Origin: JBBIWA01 sp037439425
GTDB taxonomy: Bacteria; Acidobacteriota; Blastocatellia; RBC074
DNA length: 64,000 nt
Direction: 5' to 3'
Assembly: GCA_037439425.1 (NCBI GenBank)
Contig: JBBIWA010000006.1
Coordinates: 74,328 to 138,327, forward strand
Shown here: piece after piece, positions 21,376 through 30,178 of the stretch
Numbering within the stretch: the stretch's first letter is position 1
How the letters are laid out: every line of letters begins with the position of its first letter
The notes under the pieces: generated by a model
The model's input: the letters and a program-made list of their open reading frames with translations, nothing else
The model's database searches: none
Told to the model about the DNA's origin: nothing
Program-made: the position numbers and the translations under genes

Positions 21376-22560
21376 ATGCTCAGAATCAGGGCCCAGGTCA
21401 GTGGGAGCGGGAAGCTGATGGATGTGCTTGTAGCAAATGGGCGTATTGCTGAACTCTGCCCTGCTGGTGTCTGGCAAAACTACGATCTTGGTGGCTCTGA
21501 TCTGCATCTGGCGCCAGCATTTCTTGATTTGCAGATCAACGGCTATAGTGGGATTGACTGGAATGAAGAAGACACAAGCGTGGAGCAGATCACGGCGGCA
21601 GTGCGCCAATTGTGGCGGACAGGAGTGGTAGCATTATGTCCGACCGTAATTACAGCCTCATCAGATCACATTGCTCGCTGCCTGGCCAATCTGGCTCGCG
21701 CTGCTGATTGCTCTCCTGAGGTCGCGCGCGCGATGGCTGGCATTCACCTCGAAGGTCCCTACATCTCGCCTGAAGACGGGCCGCGTGGCGCGCACGCCAG
21801 AGAGTATGTGGGTCCGCCCGATTGGGATCAATTTCGGCGATGGCAAGACGTGGCACGCGGTCGCATTCGGATCGTTACGCTGGCGCCTGAATGGCCCGGG
21901 GCCTTGAGCTTCATCGAGCGAGCTGCGAGCGCAGGCCTCATCGTTGCTCTCGGTCACACTGCGGCGCAGCCCGAACAGATTGCAGATGCGGTGCGCGCCG
22001 GGGCAAGGCTCTCCACGCATCTCGGCAACGGTTCGCACGCGAAGATTGATCGGCACCGAAACTACATCTGGGAGCAATTGGCAACCGATGAGCTGTGGGC
22101 AAGCCTGATCGTGGACGGCCATCATTTGCCGCCTTCGGTAGTAAAATGCTTCATGCGTTGCAAGACTGTGGCACGAACCATTTTAATCACCGATGCCATC
22201 GCAGCAGCGGGTCAGCCGCCGGGGCATTACCGTCTGGGCAGCGTTGCCGTTGAAGTTACTGCTGAGCAGCGCGTCTGCCTTCCGGGTACACCTTATCTGG
22301 CTGGCTCGGTCCTGGAGATGCAGGAAGCTATCGCCAATGCGGCGCGCTATGGCAATGTGACGCTCAATGAGGCAATTCGGATGGCCAGTGCGAATCCGGC
22401 AACGCTGCTAGGACTCGCCGAGCAGTACGGCACGGTCACAGCCGGACGGCCTGCGCATCTGGTGCTGCTTCGCCAGGCTGATTCAGCGCATAAACTGAAC
22501 GTGGCCGCGACGATCATCAATGGGGAGCTGGTTTATCAAAACGATGCTGTTCTCAACTGA
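21376..22560 (+). CDS. nagA: N-acetylglucosamine-6-phosphate deacetylase-like amidohydrolase
   Basis: 394 residues from the ATG at 21376, preceded by GGAGA. The NagA signature parts are present: FLDLQINGYSGIDW, MAGIHLEGPYISPEDGPRGA with the metal-ligand glutamate, ALGHTAAQPEQI and STHLGNGSHAKIDRHRN (the second metal-type histidines). LITDAIAAAGQPPG holds the catalytic aspartate. The reaction is deacetylation of GlcNAc-6-phosphate. HLGNGSH replaces the enterobacterial HLFNAMP, as in a divergent NagA branch, so the exact substrate is slightly uncertain. No nagB is adjacent. Confidence 0.87.
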   Translation: MLRIRAQVSGSGKLMDVLVANGRIAELCPAGVWQNYDLGGSDLHLAPAFLDLQINGYSGIDWNEEDTSVEQITAAVRQLWRTGVVALCPTVITASSDHIARCLANLARAADCSPEVARAMAGIHLEGPYISPEDGPRGAHAREYVGPPDWDQFRRWQDVARGRIRIVTLAPEWPGALSFIERAASAGLIVALGHTAAQPEQIADAVRAGARLSTHLGNGSHAKIDRHRNYIWEQLATDELWASLIVDGHHLPPSVVKCFMRCKTVARTILITDAIAAAGQPPGHYRLGSVAVEVTAEQRVCLPGTPYLAGSVLEMQEAIANAARYGNVTLNEAIRMASANPATLLGLAEQYGTVTAGRPAHLVLLRQADSAHKLNVAATIINGELVYQNDAVLN

Positions 22561-22612
22561 AGAGGGATCATTCAGATCGCGTGGCGACGCTGCGGAAAGC
22601 AATGAAAATTTC

Positions 22613-22793
22613 CTGGGAGCGCACGCATCCTTGCGTGCCTGGACTTCGGTCAGCGCACCGTGGTTGGAAAGTGAGGCACGCTAGAAGCGTGCGTACCCAG
22701 GTTGGATTCTGGGCAAGCACGCATCCTTGCGTGCTTGGTTTCGACGAGCGAGCCAAGGTCAGAAAGTAGCACGCTAGAAGCGTGCGCTCCCAG
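22613..22793. repeat. 181-bp palindromic repeat element with terminal inverted repeats
   Basis: CTGGGAGCGCACGC (22613-22626) is perfectly inverted at 22780-22793. The interior holds two copies of a module made of a GCACGCA-TCCT-TGCGTGC hairpin and a GCACGC-TAGAA-GCGTGC hairpin, about 90 bp apart. It sits between nagA and the short-chain dehydrogenase. A related shorter copy lies at 38431-38502. It looks like a REP/BIME or MITE-type element; no transposase is linked. Confidence 0.75.
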
Positions 22794-22823
22794 CATTTCC
22801 GAAGGAGGCTCGGAGGAGCGAAG

Positions 22824-23588
22824 ATGAACATACAGGATTTGAGTGGTCGTGTGGCGGTAGTAACGGGCGCCAGCAGCGGTATCGGGCGCACAACCGCAAT
22901 GGCGCTGGCTGAGCGCGGCGCTGTGGTGGCGATAAATTTTTGGCGCAACGAAGCGGGGGCTGAAGCGGGGCGGCAAACGATAGAGGGAATGGGTGGTCGC
23001 GCGATCACCATTCGGGCTGATGTCTCCACCGGCGATGGCGCCAGGTATTTGGTTGAGACTGCTCGTGCCCAATTAGGCCCGATTGACATCCTGGTCAACA
23101 ACGCAGGTGACCTGATTGAGCGCCGCCTCATTCGCGATTACACTGAAGAGCTGTGGGAGCGGGTGATAAATCTTAACTTCAAGAGCGTCTTTCTCTGTTC
23201 CAGAGCTGTGATTGATGAGATGATCACTCGCGGGCGAGGGGTGATCATCAATGTGGGATCAATTGCGGGGCACAATGGCGGCGGCCCTGGCGCGGCTGTC
23301 TACGCTGCAGCCAAAGCTGGGGTGATGTGCCTGACCAAAGGCTTGGCCAAAGAGCTTGCGCCTTACGGCATCCGCGTGAATGCAGTCGCTCCCGGAGTGA
23401 TCGCAACACCTTTCCACGACCGAGTCTCAACTCCTGAGATGATGAAGCAATTTGCTGCCGGTATTCCTCTCGGACGGGTCGGCACTGCGGAAGAGATCGG
23501 CAGTGTGATTGCTTTCCTCGCTTCCGATGCCGCGAGCTTCATCGTCGGGGAGACTATAGAGATCAATGGCGGCCACTTGATGGTATAG
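22824..23588 (+). CDS. SDR family NAD(P)-dependent oxidoreductase
   Basis: 254 residues of classical short-chain dehydrogenase. The cofactor motif is TGASSGIG (near residue 14), NNAG follows, then the catalytic Ser in NVGSIAG and YAAAKAG with Tyr and Lys. The C-terminal ends in GETIEINGG, typical of FabG-like proteins. The start at 22824 is chosen because CGGAGGAGCG precedes it; a longer frame begins inside the repeat element. It may reduce 3-oxoacyl groups or a sugar; the substrate is not fixed. Confidence 0.9.
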   Translation: MNIQDLSGRVAVVTGASSGIGRTTAMALAERGAVVAINFWRNEAGAEAGRQTIEGMGGRAITIRADVSTGDGARYLVETARAQLGPIDILVNNAGDLIERRLIRDYTEELWERVINLNFKSVFLCSRAVIDEMITRGRGVIINVGSIAGHNGGGPGAAVYAAAKAGVMCLTKGLAKELAPYGIRVNAVAPGVIATPFHDRVSTPEMMKQFAAGIPLGRVGTAEEIGSVIAFLASDAASFIVGETIEINGGHLMV

Positions 23589-23679
23589 GAGAGCAGTTAA
23601 AGCGCGACCGCAGTCGCTGCTATTGCGATTTGATATTTGCTCTCTTCGGCGATTTGTGAACAAAGGTGGCCGTGCTAAA

Positions 23680-24237
23680 ATGCCGTATATTATGAAGCCT
23701 GAATTGATCACCATTATCGTAAGTGCCCTGACGCTGATGTTGACCATTGTGAGTGCAGCCTGGCTCAACTACAACGCGACGATGCGTGTCAATCAGCAGT
23801 TGCTGGAAGGGATCAAGTTGGGCAACCAACAATTGCTTGAGGGTCTGAAGCTCGCGCTTAGCCAGATGGAGAAACGGTTTGACGAGCGCTTTGCGCAGGT
23901 AGATGCGCGCTTTGCGCAGGTAGATGCGCGCTTTGCGCAAGTAGACGACCGCCTCACCCAACTGGAGAAATACTTCGATGCGCGCTTCGAGGCCTTAGTG
24001 GCAGAGCTGCGCGCCGAGGTCAAACGCCTCGACCAGCGGATTGATATGCTGATCCAGGAGATGCGTCAGGGATTTGCTGAGATGGATCGGCGGCTCGAAA
24101 CGCTCGAACATCGCCAGGAGCTCATGGAGCAGCGCGTTGAGCATCGCATCCGCTTACTCGAACAACAAGTCGAGCATCGGCTCCAGCGGATAGAGAGTCA
24201 ACTGCTCCCACCTAGCACCCCGCCTGACACTGCGTGA
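23680..24237 (+). CDS. Membrane-anchored coiled-coil protein with tandem heptad repeats
   Basis: 185 residues from 23680, with AAAGGTGG nine bases upstream. A single N-terminal transmembrane segment (ITIIVSALTLMLTIVSAAWL) is followed by a long charged coiled coil rich in Glu, Arg, Gln and Leu. Three copies of FAQVDAR/FAQVDDR lie near residues 70-90, encoded by 21-bp repeats. The tail is proline-rich. This resembles Bdr-like or apolipoprotein-like proteins, but no function is known. No obvious operon partner. Confidence 0.75.
   Translation: MPYIMKPELITIIVSALTLMLTIVSAAWLNYNATMRVNQQLLEGIKLGNQQLLEGLKLALSQMEKRFDERFAQVDARFAQVDARFAQVDDRLTQLEKYFDARFEALVAELRAEVKRLDQRIDMLIQEMRQGFAEMDRRLETLEHRQELMEQRVEHRIRLLEQQVEHRLQRIESQLLPPSTPPDTA
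23887..23949 (+). repeat. Three tandem 21-bp units inside the coiled-coil gene
   Basis: The unit CGCTTTGCGCAGGTAGATGC plus G occurs at 23887-23907 and 23908-23928 without change, and at 23929-23949 with a few substitutions. Each codes for one heptad (FAQVDAR), so copy number change keeps frame and coiled-coil register. Confidence 0.85.
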
Positions 24238-24398
24238 TCGGGTGTGAAAGAAGCTGAGATCTTTCTCTTTGTGTTCTCCTGTGGCTTTAGCATCCGTCCC
24301 TACCTCGGGTATTTGAGGTAAATAACCGCCAACTGCCAGCCAGGTTTGAGGTCTCGGGTGAGGCTGCGGTTGATCATCATTTTTCGCCTGAGCCCTGG

Positions 24399-24767
24399 TC
24401 ATCGCAGTTCGATCATATTGCCGTCCGGATCGCGCACGAAAATCTGAGGGGTAGCGGACCGCCCGCTGCCACGCGCACACTCAATGCCAGCTTCGGCCAG
24501 TTGCTGCGCTGTTTGCTCAAGGTCTCGGACCTGCAATGCGATGTGGCGATCAAAGGTCGGCTTGTTTGTCTGCCCTGGCATTTCATCAGTCTGCATCAAA
24601 TGGAGCTGCTGACCGTGACCCAGATCGTACCAACGGCCCGGAAATCCGAATTCCGGTCTGGGAAGTGAGCGCAGTCCCAGCACGCCTTCATAAAAGGCCG
24701 CCGCACGTTCGATGTCACTGACAAGAAGTCCGGCGTGATGAAAACCTTCGATTTTGATCGGCATCAT
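24399..24767 (-). CDS. VOC family protein (glyoxalase/bleomycin-resistance fold)
   Basis: 122 residues, one VOC module pair: HHAGLLVSDIERAAAFYEGVLGL, then PTFDRHIALQVRDLEQT and FVRDPDGNMIELR. Metal-ligand type residues appear as His10 and the terminal Glu. CTGAGGAGGCAAC precedes the ATG. The fold covers glyoxalases, dioxygenases and metal-binding proteins; substrate unknown. It is one of four VOC genes or fragments on this segment (others at 56312, 57875 and 58934). Confidence 0.85.
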   Translation of the reverse strand: MMPIKIEGFHHAGLLVSDIERAAAFYEGVLGLRSLPRPEFGFPGRWYDLGHGQQLHLMQTDEMPGQTNKPTFDRHIALQVRDLEQTAQQLAEAGIECARGSGRSATPQIFVRDPDGNMIELR

Positions 24768-24912
24768 GTTGCCTCCTCAGGATGAGCTCTAAGTGTCGCA
24801 GATAAACCTGAACGCTTATTTCCACCAGAACTATAATGCAAGACCTTCTGCTAGCAAAACTCGTGGTTAAGAAGTACCGCGAGCGGTAGCGAGCGTTGAG
24901 TGGTAGAAAAAT

Positions 24913-25941
24913 ATGGCAACCGAAATAGGAATTGGAATTGTTGGCTGCGGGCTGATTGGCCGGATTCACGCTGAAGCGATCAGAGCTATTGCGGGAGCGC
25001 GGCTGGTAGCTGTATGTGGGCGTGACGCGGAGCGGACGAAGGAATTAGCAGCGCATTTCGAGACAGTCGCCTACACCGATTATGAGAGCTTCCTCGCGCA
25101 TCCCGGTTTGCATTTGGTCAATGTCTGCACGCCGAGCGGCACGCATGCTGAGCTTGGGTGTCGGGCAGCAGTAGCAGGCAAGCATGTACTGGTCGAGAAA
25201 CCTATCGAGATTGATCTGGCGCGAGCTGACCAATTGATCAAAGCTTGCGATCAGGCTCGCGTCAAGCTGGGAGTGATTTTTCAATCGCGCTTTCTGCCTG
25301 CGGCGCGCCGGATTAAGCAGGCCGTTGATGAAGGGCGACTGGGTCGCTTGATCCTGGGCGATGCTTACGTCAAATGGTATCGCGCTCCAGAGTATTACGC
25401 GCCTGGTTCCTGGCATGGGACATTGGCATTGGACGGTGGCGGCGCATTGATTAACCAGGCGATTCACACGGTGGATTTGTTGCGCTGGGTTATGGGACCG
25501 GCGGAAACGGTCTTCGCGATGAAGGGCGCGCTGCTACATCGCCACATTGAAGCGGAAGACACGCTGGTCGGTACGGTGCGATTTCGCAACGGTGCACTGG
25601 GAGTGATTGAAGCAGCGACCTCCATAGCGCCTGGCTTTAGGCGCCGGCTGGAGATCACAGGTGAGCGCGGAAGTGTGATTCTTGATGGTGACAGCATCAG
25701 CGTCTGGTCACTCGCTGGTGATAGTGCATCCACCGATAATCAAGCTGAGCAAATCACCGATGGCTCGGCTGATCCAGCAGCGATTGCCACAGAAGGGCAT
25801 CGCCGCCAGATTGAGGACATGGTGAGAGCCGTGTTGGAAGATCGCGATCCAGTAGTCACGGGGCGTGAGGGAAGAAAGTCGCTTGAACTTGTAGCGGGCC
25901 TCTACCGGTCTGCTGTGGAAGGACAACCGATCCATATCTGA
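24913..25941 (+). CDS. Gfo/Idh/MocA family oxidoreductase (inositol dehydrogenase-like)
   Basis: 342 residues without a signal peptide, so cytoplasmic, unlike the Tat-exported relatives at 1913 and 35377. The Rossmann motif is GIVGCGLIGRIHAEAI, and the family lysine is in VEKPIEIDLARADQL. HTVDLLRWVMGP is typical of inositol 2-dehydrogenases. It probably oxidises a cyclitol or sugar with NAD(P). The ribosome-binding site is weak. It stands alone, between a VOC gene on the opposite strand and the large TonB receptor. Confidence 0.88.
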   Translation: MATEIGIGIVGCGLIGRIHAEAIRAIAGARLVAVCGRDAERTKELAAHFETVAYTDYESFLAHPGLHLVNVCTPSGTHAELGCRAAVAGKHVLVEKPIEIDLARADQLIKACDQARVKLGVIFQSRFLPAARRIKQAVDEGRLGRLILGDAYVKWYRAPEYYAPGSWHGTLALDGGGALINQAIHTVDLLRWVMGPAETVFAMKGALLHRHIEAEDTLVGTVRFRNGALGVIEAATSIAPGFRRRLEITGERGSVILDGDSISVWSLAGDSASTDNQAEQITDGSADPAAIATEGHRRQIEDMVRAVLEDRDPVVTGREGRKSLELVAGLYRSAVEGQPIHI

Positions 25942-26024
25942 CGATAATCCTCAGGGGTGATAGGGCAGTCGGCTCAAATTTCACAATGCCTACAAAGCAA
26001 GTTGGATTAGCCAACTATCCGACC

Positions 26025-26053
26025 TTGACAGCTTATTCGGCTCGGTGGATAAT
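26025..26053 (+). promoter_or_regulatory. Sigma-70-type promoter for the TonB-dependent receptor
   Basis: TTGACA (26025-26030), 17 bases, then GATAAT (26048-26053): close to consensus. Transcription would begin near 26060 and leave a leader of about 218 bases before the ATG at 26278. The leader 26060-26277 has no convincing riboswitch that I can name. Confidence 0.75.
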
Positions 26054-26277
26054 CCGCGCTAGCCAACAGGACTTCAATTTGACGTAGCTGACCATTCCCA
26101 TTTCCCCTAGTTGGCACTGCTGGGATGAATTGCTTATCTGGGTTCCCCAGAGCAGGCATAAGCATCAATTCAGGTTCCAATTGCAGCGAGCTGACTCTAC
26201 TTTGGAGAGCGGCCCATCAAGGTCTTTCCACCCGATACGCGTCCGTTCGGGCGCGCGTCCTGACCAAGGAGAAAGTT

Positions 26278-29200
26278 ATGGGTTCACTATTCAGTAGGAA
26301 ATGGACTCTCCCTACCCTGCTGCTGATGTTGCTGTGGACAGCCATGGCCTTCGGGCAAACCAGCGCCAGCCTCAGTGGTGTAGTACAGGATCCACAAGGC
26401 AATGCAGTGGTCGGAGCCAAAGTCACGGTAACTGATCCCACCAAAAACCAGCAGTTTGCTACCACAACTACTTCGGACGGCACCTTCGCTTTCCCGACGT
26501 TGCAACCAGGCAACTACACAGTGACGGTTGAAGCGCAGGGCTTCAAGAAATTCGTCAAGACCGATGTGATCATCAACGTTGCTGATCGCCAGTCTACCGG
26601 TGTCATTCAACTCGAAATCGGCACGCTCGGCGACGTGGTCGAAGTGACGGCCGACGCCTCGCAGTTGTTGGTCAAGACCGAAAGCGGCGAGCAGAGCCAG
26701 GTCATCAGCGGCGAGCAGGTCAAAAACCTCGCACTTAATGGCCGCAATTTCCTCGATCTGGTCAAGCTCACTCCTGGCGTCGTCAGCTTCGTCAACGCGC
26801 AAACCGCCGGCCCGGGCGGCTTGAGCGGATTCAACATCAATGGCACACGCGCTAATCAACACAACCTGACCATTGACGGCACGACCAACGTGGACACCGG
26901 CTCAAACGGCACGCAGCACGTCGCGCTTGTGCTCGACAACATTGCTGAATTCAAGATTCTCACCTCGAACTATCAGGCTGAGTATGGGCGCTCGGCGGGC
27001 GGTGACATCAAGATCGTGACCAAGAGCGGCACCAAAGAATTTCACGGCACGGGCTATTACTTCCACCGCCACGAGCAGTTCAACGCTAACAGCTTCTTCA
27101 ATAATGCCGAGGGCCGCTTGCCGAACGGCGTCGAGCGGCGTCCGCGTAACTTCTATCGCTACAACTACCAGGGCTACAACATCGGCGGGCCGATCTTCTT
27201 ACCGAAGAAAGTTTTCGGGCCGTTCGGATTTGAGAACAAAGAGAAGCTCTTCTTCTTCTGGTCGCAGGAGTGGCAGGAGCAGTTGCTGCCCAGCGTCGCA
27301 CGTTCATCGCGCGTGCCGACAGCCGCGGAAGTGGCTGGCGATTTCAGCCAGACCCGCGACGGCAACGGTAACCCGATTACAATCCGCGATCCGCTAACCG
27401 GCCAGCCATTTCCTGGCAACAAGATCCCAGCCAATCGGATCAGTCCGAGCGGACAGGCCATCCTGCGGCTGATGAACAAGTATGAGAGTTCGCCTAGCAC
27501 GCTACCGTTGTTCAATCACCAGTCCCAATTCAGTGCCGGTTATCCGCGCAATGAATACAACATTCGCATTGACAGCAATATCACCGATAACGTGCGGGCG
27601 TTTGTGCGTTACACCCGCGACGCTGACAAACAAATTCTGCCCTATGGTCTGGGGTGGACCGGCGGCGCCAATCAGTTCCCGCTCGACAACTTGATCTTCA
27701 AGCAGGCTCCGGCCTGGAACAGCACACTCAACGTCACGGCGACGCTCTCGCCGACGCTGACTAACGAGTTCGTCTTCGGCAGCAGCCAGAACAACCTGAC
27801 GCTCGATCCGACCAATGCGAATGCTGCCACCTACTCGGGCATCGGGCTGACTTTCAAGACGCCCTATCCGTATCCGCCCAGTCAGTTCATCAACATCAGC
27901 TTTGGCGGTATTCCGAACCAAAATTTCGCCGGGCCGAATGGCTACAGCCAGTTCCCCTACAAGAACTCGAACACGACCTTCGACATTTATGACAACATCA
28001 GCAAGGTCTGGGGAACACATACGGTGAAGGCTGGCATTTACATCAACCGCAGCCGCAAAGATCAAGCGGCGGGCGATTCGATGGCCATCCGCTTCGTCAA
28101 CAACGTGAACAACCCGAATAACACAGGGCACCCCTACGCCAACGCCCTGCTCGGCGAGTTCGATTCGGTCAATCAACCGACTCGGGGCATCTATCAGGGC
28201 CAGTATCGCTCGACCAACGTCGAGTGGTACTTTCAGGACAACTGGAAAGCCACCAAACGGCTGACGTTTGATTATGGCATTCGCTTCAACTGGATCCAGC
28301 CGCAGTACGATCAGCGCTTGCAAGGCGCCTTCTTCGTGCCGAGCAAGTACGATCCGGCTAAAGCAGTGCGCCTTTATCGGCGCGCGCCAAACGGGCAAGC
28401 CTTCGATCCTGCCAATCCTTCGGTATTGTTGCCGAGCTATCTGATCGGACGCATCGTGCCTGGTTCAGGCGATCCGTTCAACGGCATGGTCCAACCGGGC
28501 AAAGGCATTGATCGAGGCGGCTTCAAGAATCGCGGCATTCAGTATGGTCCGGCCTTTGGCTTTGCTTTTGATCTCTTCGGCAACAACAAGACCGTACTGC
28601 GCGGCGGTTACCGCATTGCCTATGATCGCGTCTCCGGCAACAACGTGATCTTTCCGTCCGTGCCGCAACCGCCGACCTTCGTCAATCCGCGCTTCGATTT
28701 CGGCAATCTGGATACGTTCGGCGCGGCAACCGGCCAGGTCGCGCTCGGTACCGTCAGCGTGCGCGGCGCGGACTTCGAGGGCCACATTCCGAACGTGCAG
28801 AGCTTCAGCTTGCAGTTGCAGCAAGACATTGGCTTTGACACGGTCATCAGCGTCGGTTACGTTGGTACGCTTTCGCGCCACCTGCCGGAGGACCTTAATC
28901 TCAACGCCATTCCTTATGGCTTGCTGTTTACGAAAGCGGCGCAAGACCCATCGCGCTTCTCTGGCGGCGTCGTGCCGGATGAGGAGCCGAACCTGCCGCA
29001 GGTTTACAAGGATGCAGGCTTGAAGTTCTCCGGCCAGTTCGCGCTGCCAGCGGACTTCCTGCGCCGCTATCAGGGCTACAGCACGGTGCAGATCAAGACC
29101 TTCGGTGGCTCGTCCAATTACCACTCGTTGCAAGCGACGGCGCAGCGCCGCTTCCGGCAGGGCTTGACCTTCGGTCTGGCCTACACCTGGTCGAAGGCGC

Positions 29201-29955
29201 TGGGCACAGCTTCAGCCGTGGAGGGCGAATTCATCAACATCATCTGCTCGCGCTGCTACGACTATCGGGTGTTGAGCTTCGACCGGACCCATACGGTGGT
29301 CATCAACTACCTGTGGGACCTGCCGAAGATCAAGGGCGGCAACTGGTTGACCAAGGGGGTGATCAATGGCTGGCAAATCACCGGGGTCACGCAGTTCCTC
29401 TCAGGCACGCCGACCGAGCTGGGCTTCGGTGTTCCGAACATCAACACTGCGCAGCGGATCACTGGTTCGTGGACCGAAGGGCCGCGCCCGATCATCACTG
29501 GTGACATCCAGCCAAACATCAGCAACGGCAAGAAGGAAGGTGGCTTGGCCTTCGATTACAACAAGATCCGCATCCCAAACATCAACCCCGGGCCGCAACC
29601 ACGCTCGATCATCCGCACTCCGGGCGTCAACGTGACCGATCTTTCGGTCTTCAAGAACTTCCCGCTGGGCGGAGATTCAGCGCGTTCGCTGCAACTGCGC
29701 GTGGAGATGTTCAATGTCTTCAACCATCCGCAGTTCACCAGCTTCAACCAGGGGTTGACGTTCAATATCGCGACGAATTTCTCCAACTACAAGGAGAATC
29801 AACAAGGCTCGCTCACTTCGCTGCGCAACTTGCGAGGTGGGGCCAATTCACCTGCTTCGGGTCCACTTGGCCGAGCGACAGGCGAATTCAATGGGCAGCC
29901 AGCCTACGTCTCATCTAATCGCGTGATTCAGCTCGCAGTGAAGATTTACTTCTAA
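26278..29955 (+). CDS. TonB-dependent receptor with N-terminal carboxypeptidase regulatory-like domain (Oar-like)
   Basis: 1225 residues. The start at 26278 follows AAGGAGAAAGTT and gives a signal peptide (LLLMLLWTAMAFGQ). Domains in order: CarboxypepD_reg-like (about 25-110; SLSGVVQDPQGNAVVGAKV), plug domain (about 130-230; LNGRNFLDLVKLTPGV), and a long beta barrel ending in IQLAVKIYF with an aromatic C-terminal residue. This Oar-like architecture is expanded in Acidobacteriota, where it probably imports large substrates such as glycans or peptides across the outer membrane. It is monocistronic: own promoter at 26025 and a strong terminator at 29986. Confidence 0.93.
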   Translation: MGSLFSRKWTLPTLLLMLLWTAMAFGQTSASLSGVVQDPQGNAVVGAKVTVTDPTKNQQFATTTTSDGTFAFPTLQPGNYTVTVEAQGFKKFVKTDVIINVADRQSTGVIQLEIGTLGDVVEVTADASQLLVKTESGEQSQVISGEQVKNLALNGRNFLDLVKLTPGVVSFVNAQTAGPGGLSGFNINGTRANQHNLTIDGTTNVDTGSNGTQHVALVLDNIAEFKILTSNYQAEYGRSAGGDIKIVTKSGTKEFHGTGYYFHRHEQFNANSFFNNAEGRLPNGVERRPRNFYRYNYQGYNIGGPIFLPKKVFGPFGFENKEKLFFFWSQEWQEQLLPSVARSSRVPTAAEVAGDFSQTRDGNGNPITIRDPLTGQPFPGNKIPANRISPSGQAILRLMNKYESSPSTLPLFNHQSQFSAGYPRNEYNIRIDSNITDNVRAFVRYTRDADKQILPYGLGWTGGANQFPLDNLIFKQAPAWNSTLNVTATLSPTLTNEFVFGSSQNNLTLDPTNANAATYSGIGLTFKTPYPYPPSQFINISFGGIPNQNFAGPNGYSQFPYKNSNTTFDIYDNISKVWGTHTVKAGIYINRSRKDQAAGDSMAIRFVNNVNNPNNTGHPYANALLGEFDSVNQPTRGIYQGQYRSTNVEWYFQDNWKATKRLTFDYGIRFNWIQPQYDQRLQGAFFVPSKYDPAKAVRLYRRAPNGQAFDPANPSVLLPSYLIGRIVPGSGDPFNGMVQPGKGIDRGGFKNRGIQYGPAFGFAFDLFGNNKTVLRGGYRIAYDRVSGNNVIFPSVPQPPTFVNPRFDFGNLDTFGAATGQVALGTVSVRGADFEGHIPNVQSFSLQLQQDIGFDTVISVGYVGTLSRHLPEDLNLNAIPYGLLFTKAAQDPSRFSGGVVPDEEPNLPQVYKDAGLKFSGQFALPADFLRRYQGYSTVQIKTFGGSSNYHSLQATAQRRFRQGLTFGLAYTWSKALGTASAVEGEFINIICSRCYDYRVLSFDRTHTVVINYLWDLPKIKGGNWLTKGVINGWQITGVTQFLSGTPTELGFGVPNINTAQRITGSWTEGPRPIITGDIQPNISNGKKEGGLAFDYNKIRIPNINPGPQPRSIIRTPGVNVTDLSVFKNFPLGGDSARSLQLRVEMFNVFNHPQFTSFNQGLTFNIATNFSNYKENQQGSLTSLRNLRGGANSPASGPLGRATGEFNGQPAYVSSNRVIQLAVKIYF

Positions 29956-29985
29956 TCCAGGCTGACAAGCCGAAAGCTCAATTGC

Positions 29986-30022
29986 GGGGGCTGCAAGGAA
30001 CTTGCAGCCCCCGTTTGTTTTT
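29986..30022 (+). terminator. Rho-independent terminator after the TonB receptor
   Basis: GGGGGCTGCAAG (29986-29997), loop GAA, CTTGCAGCCCCC (30001-30012), then GTTTGTTTTT. A perfect 12-base-pair stem followed by a U-rich tract. Confidence 0.95.
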
Positions 30023-30178
30023 AGAAGACAGATGCGCATAGAATGAGAGCGAGCAACAATGGCCGAGCCGGAGACGATCAGCCACGCTTCGGCGGCTGAT
30101 CTCTGGTGCTTGTTTTGGCTGATCAGCTAATCTGCGACTGGACAATTGCCACCGGGGGCGCCTATAGAGGTACATCCA

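Noticed and set aside
27502..28398. Minus-strand 298-codon frame inside the TonB receptor
   Set aside because: Antisense to a clearly conserved beta-barrel gene; no site and no domain.
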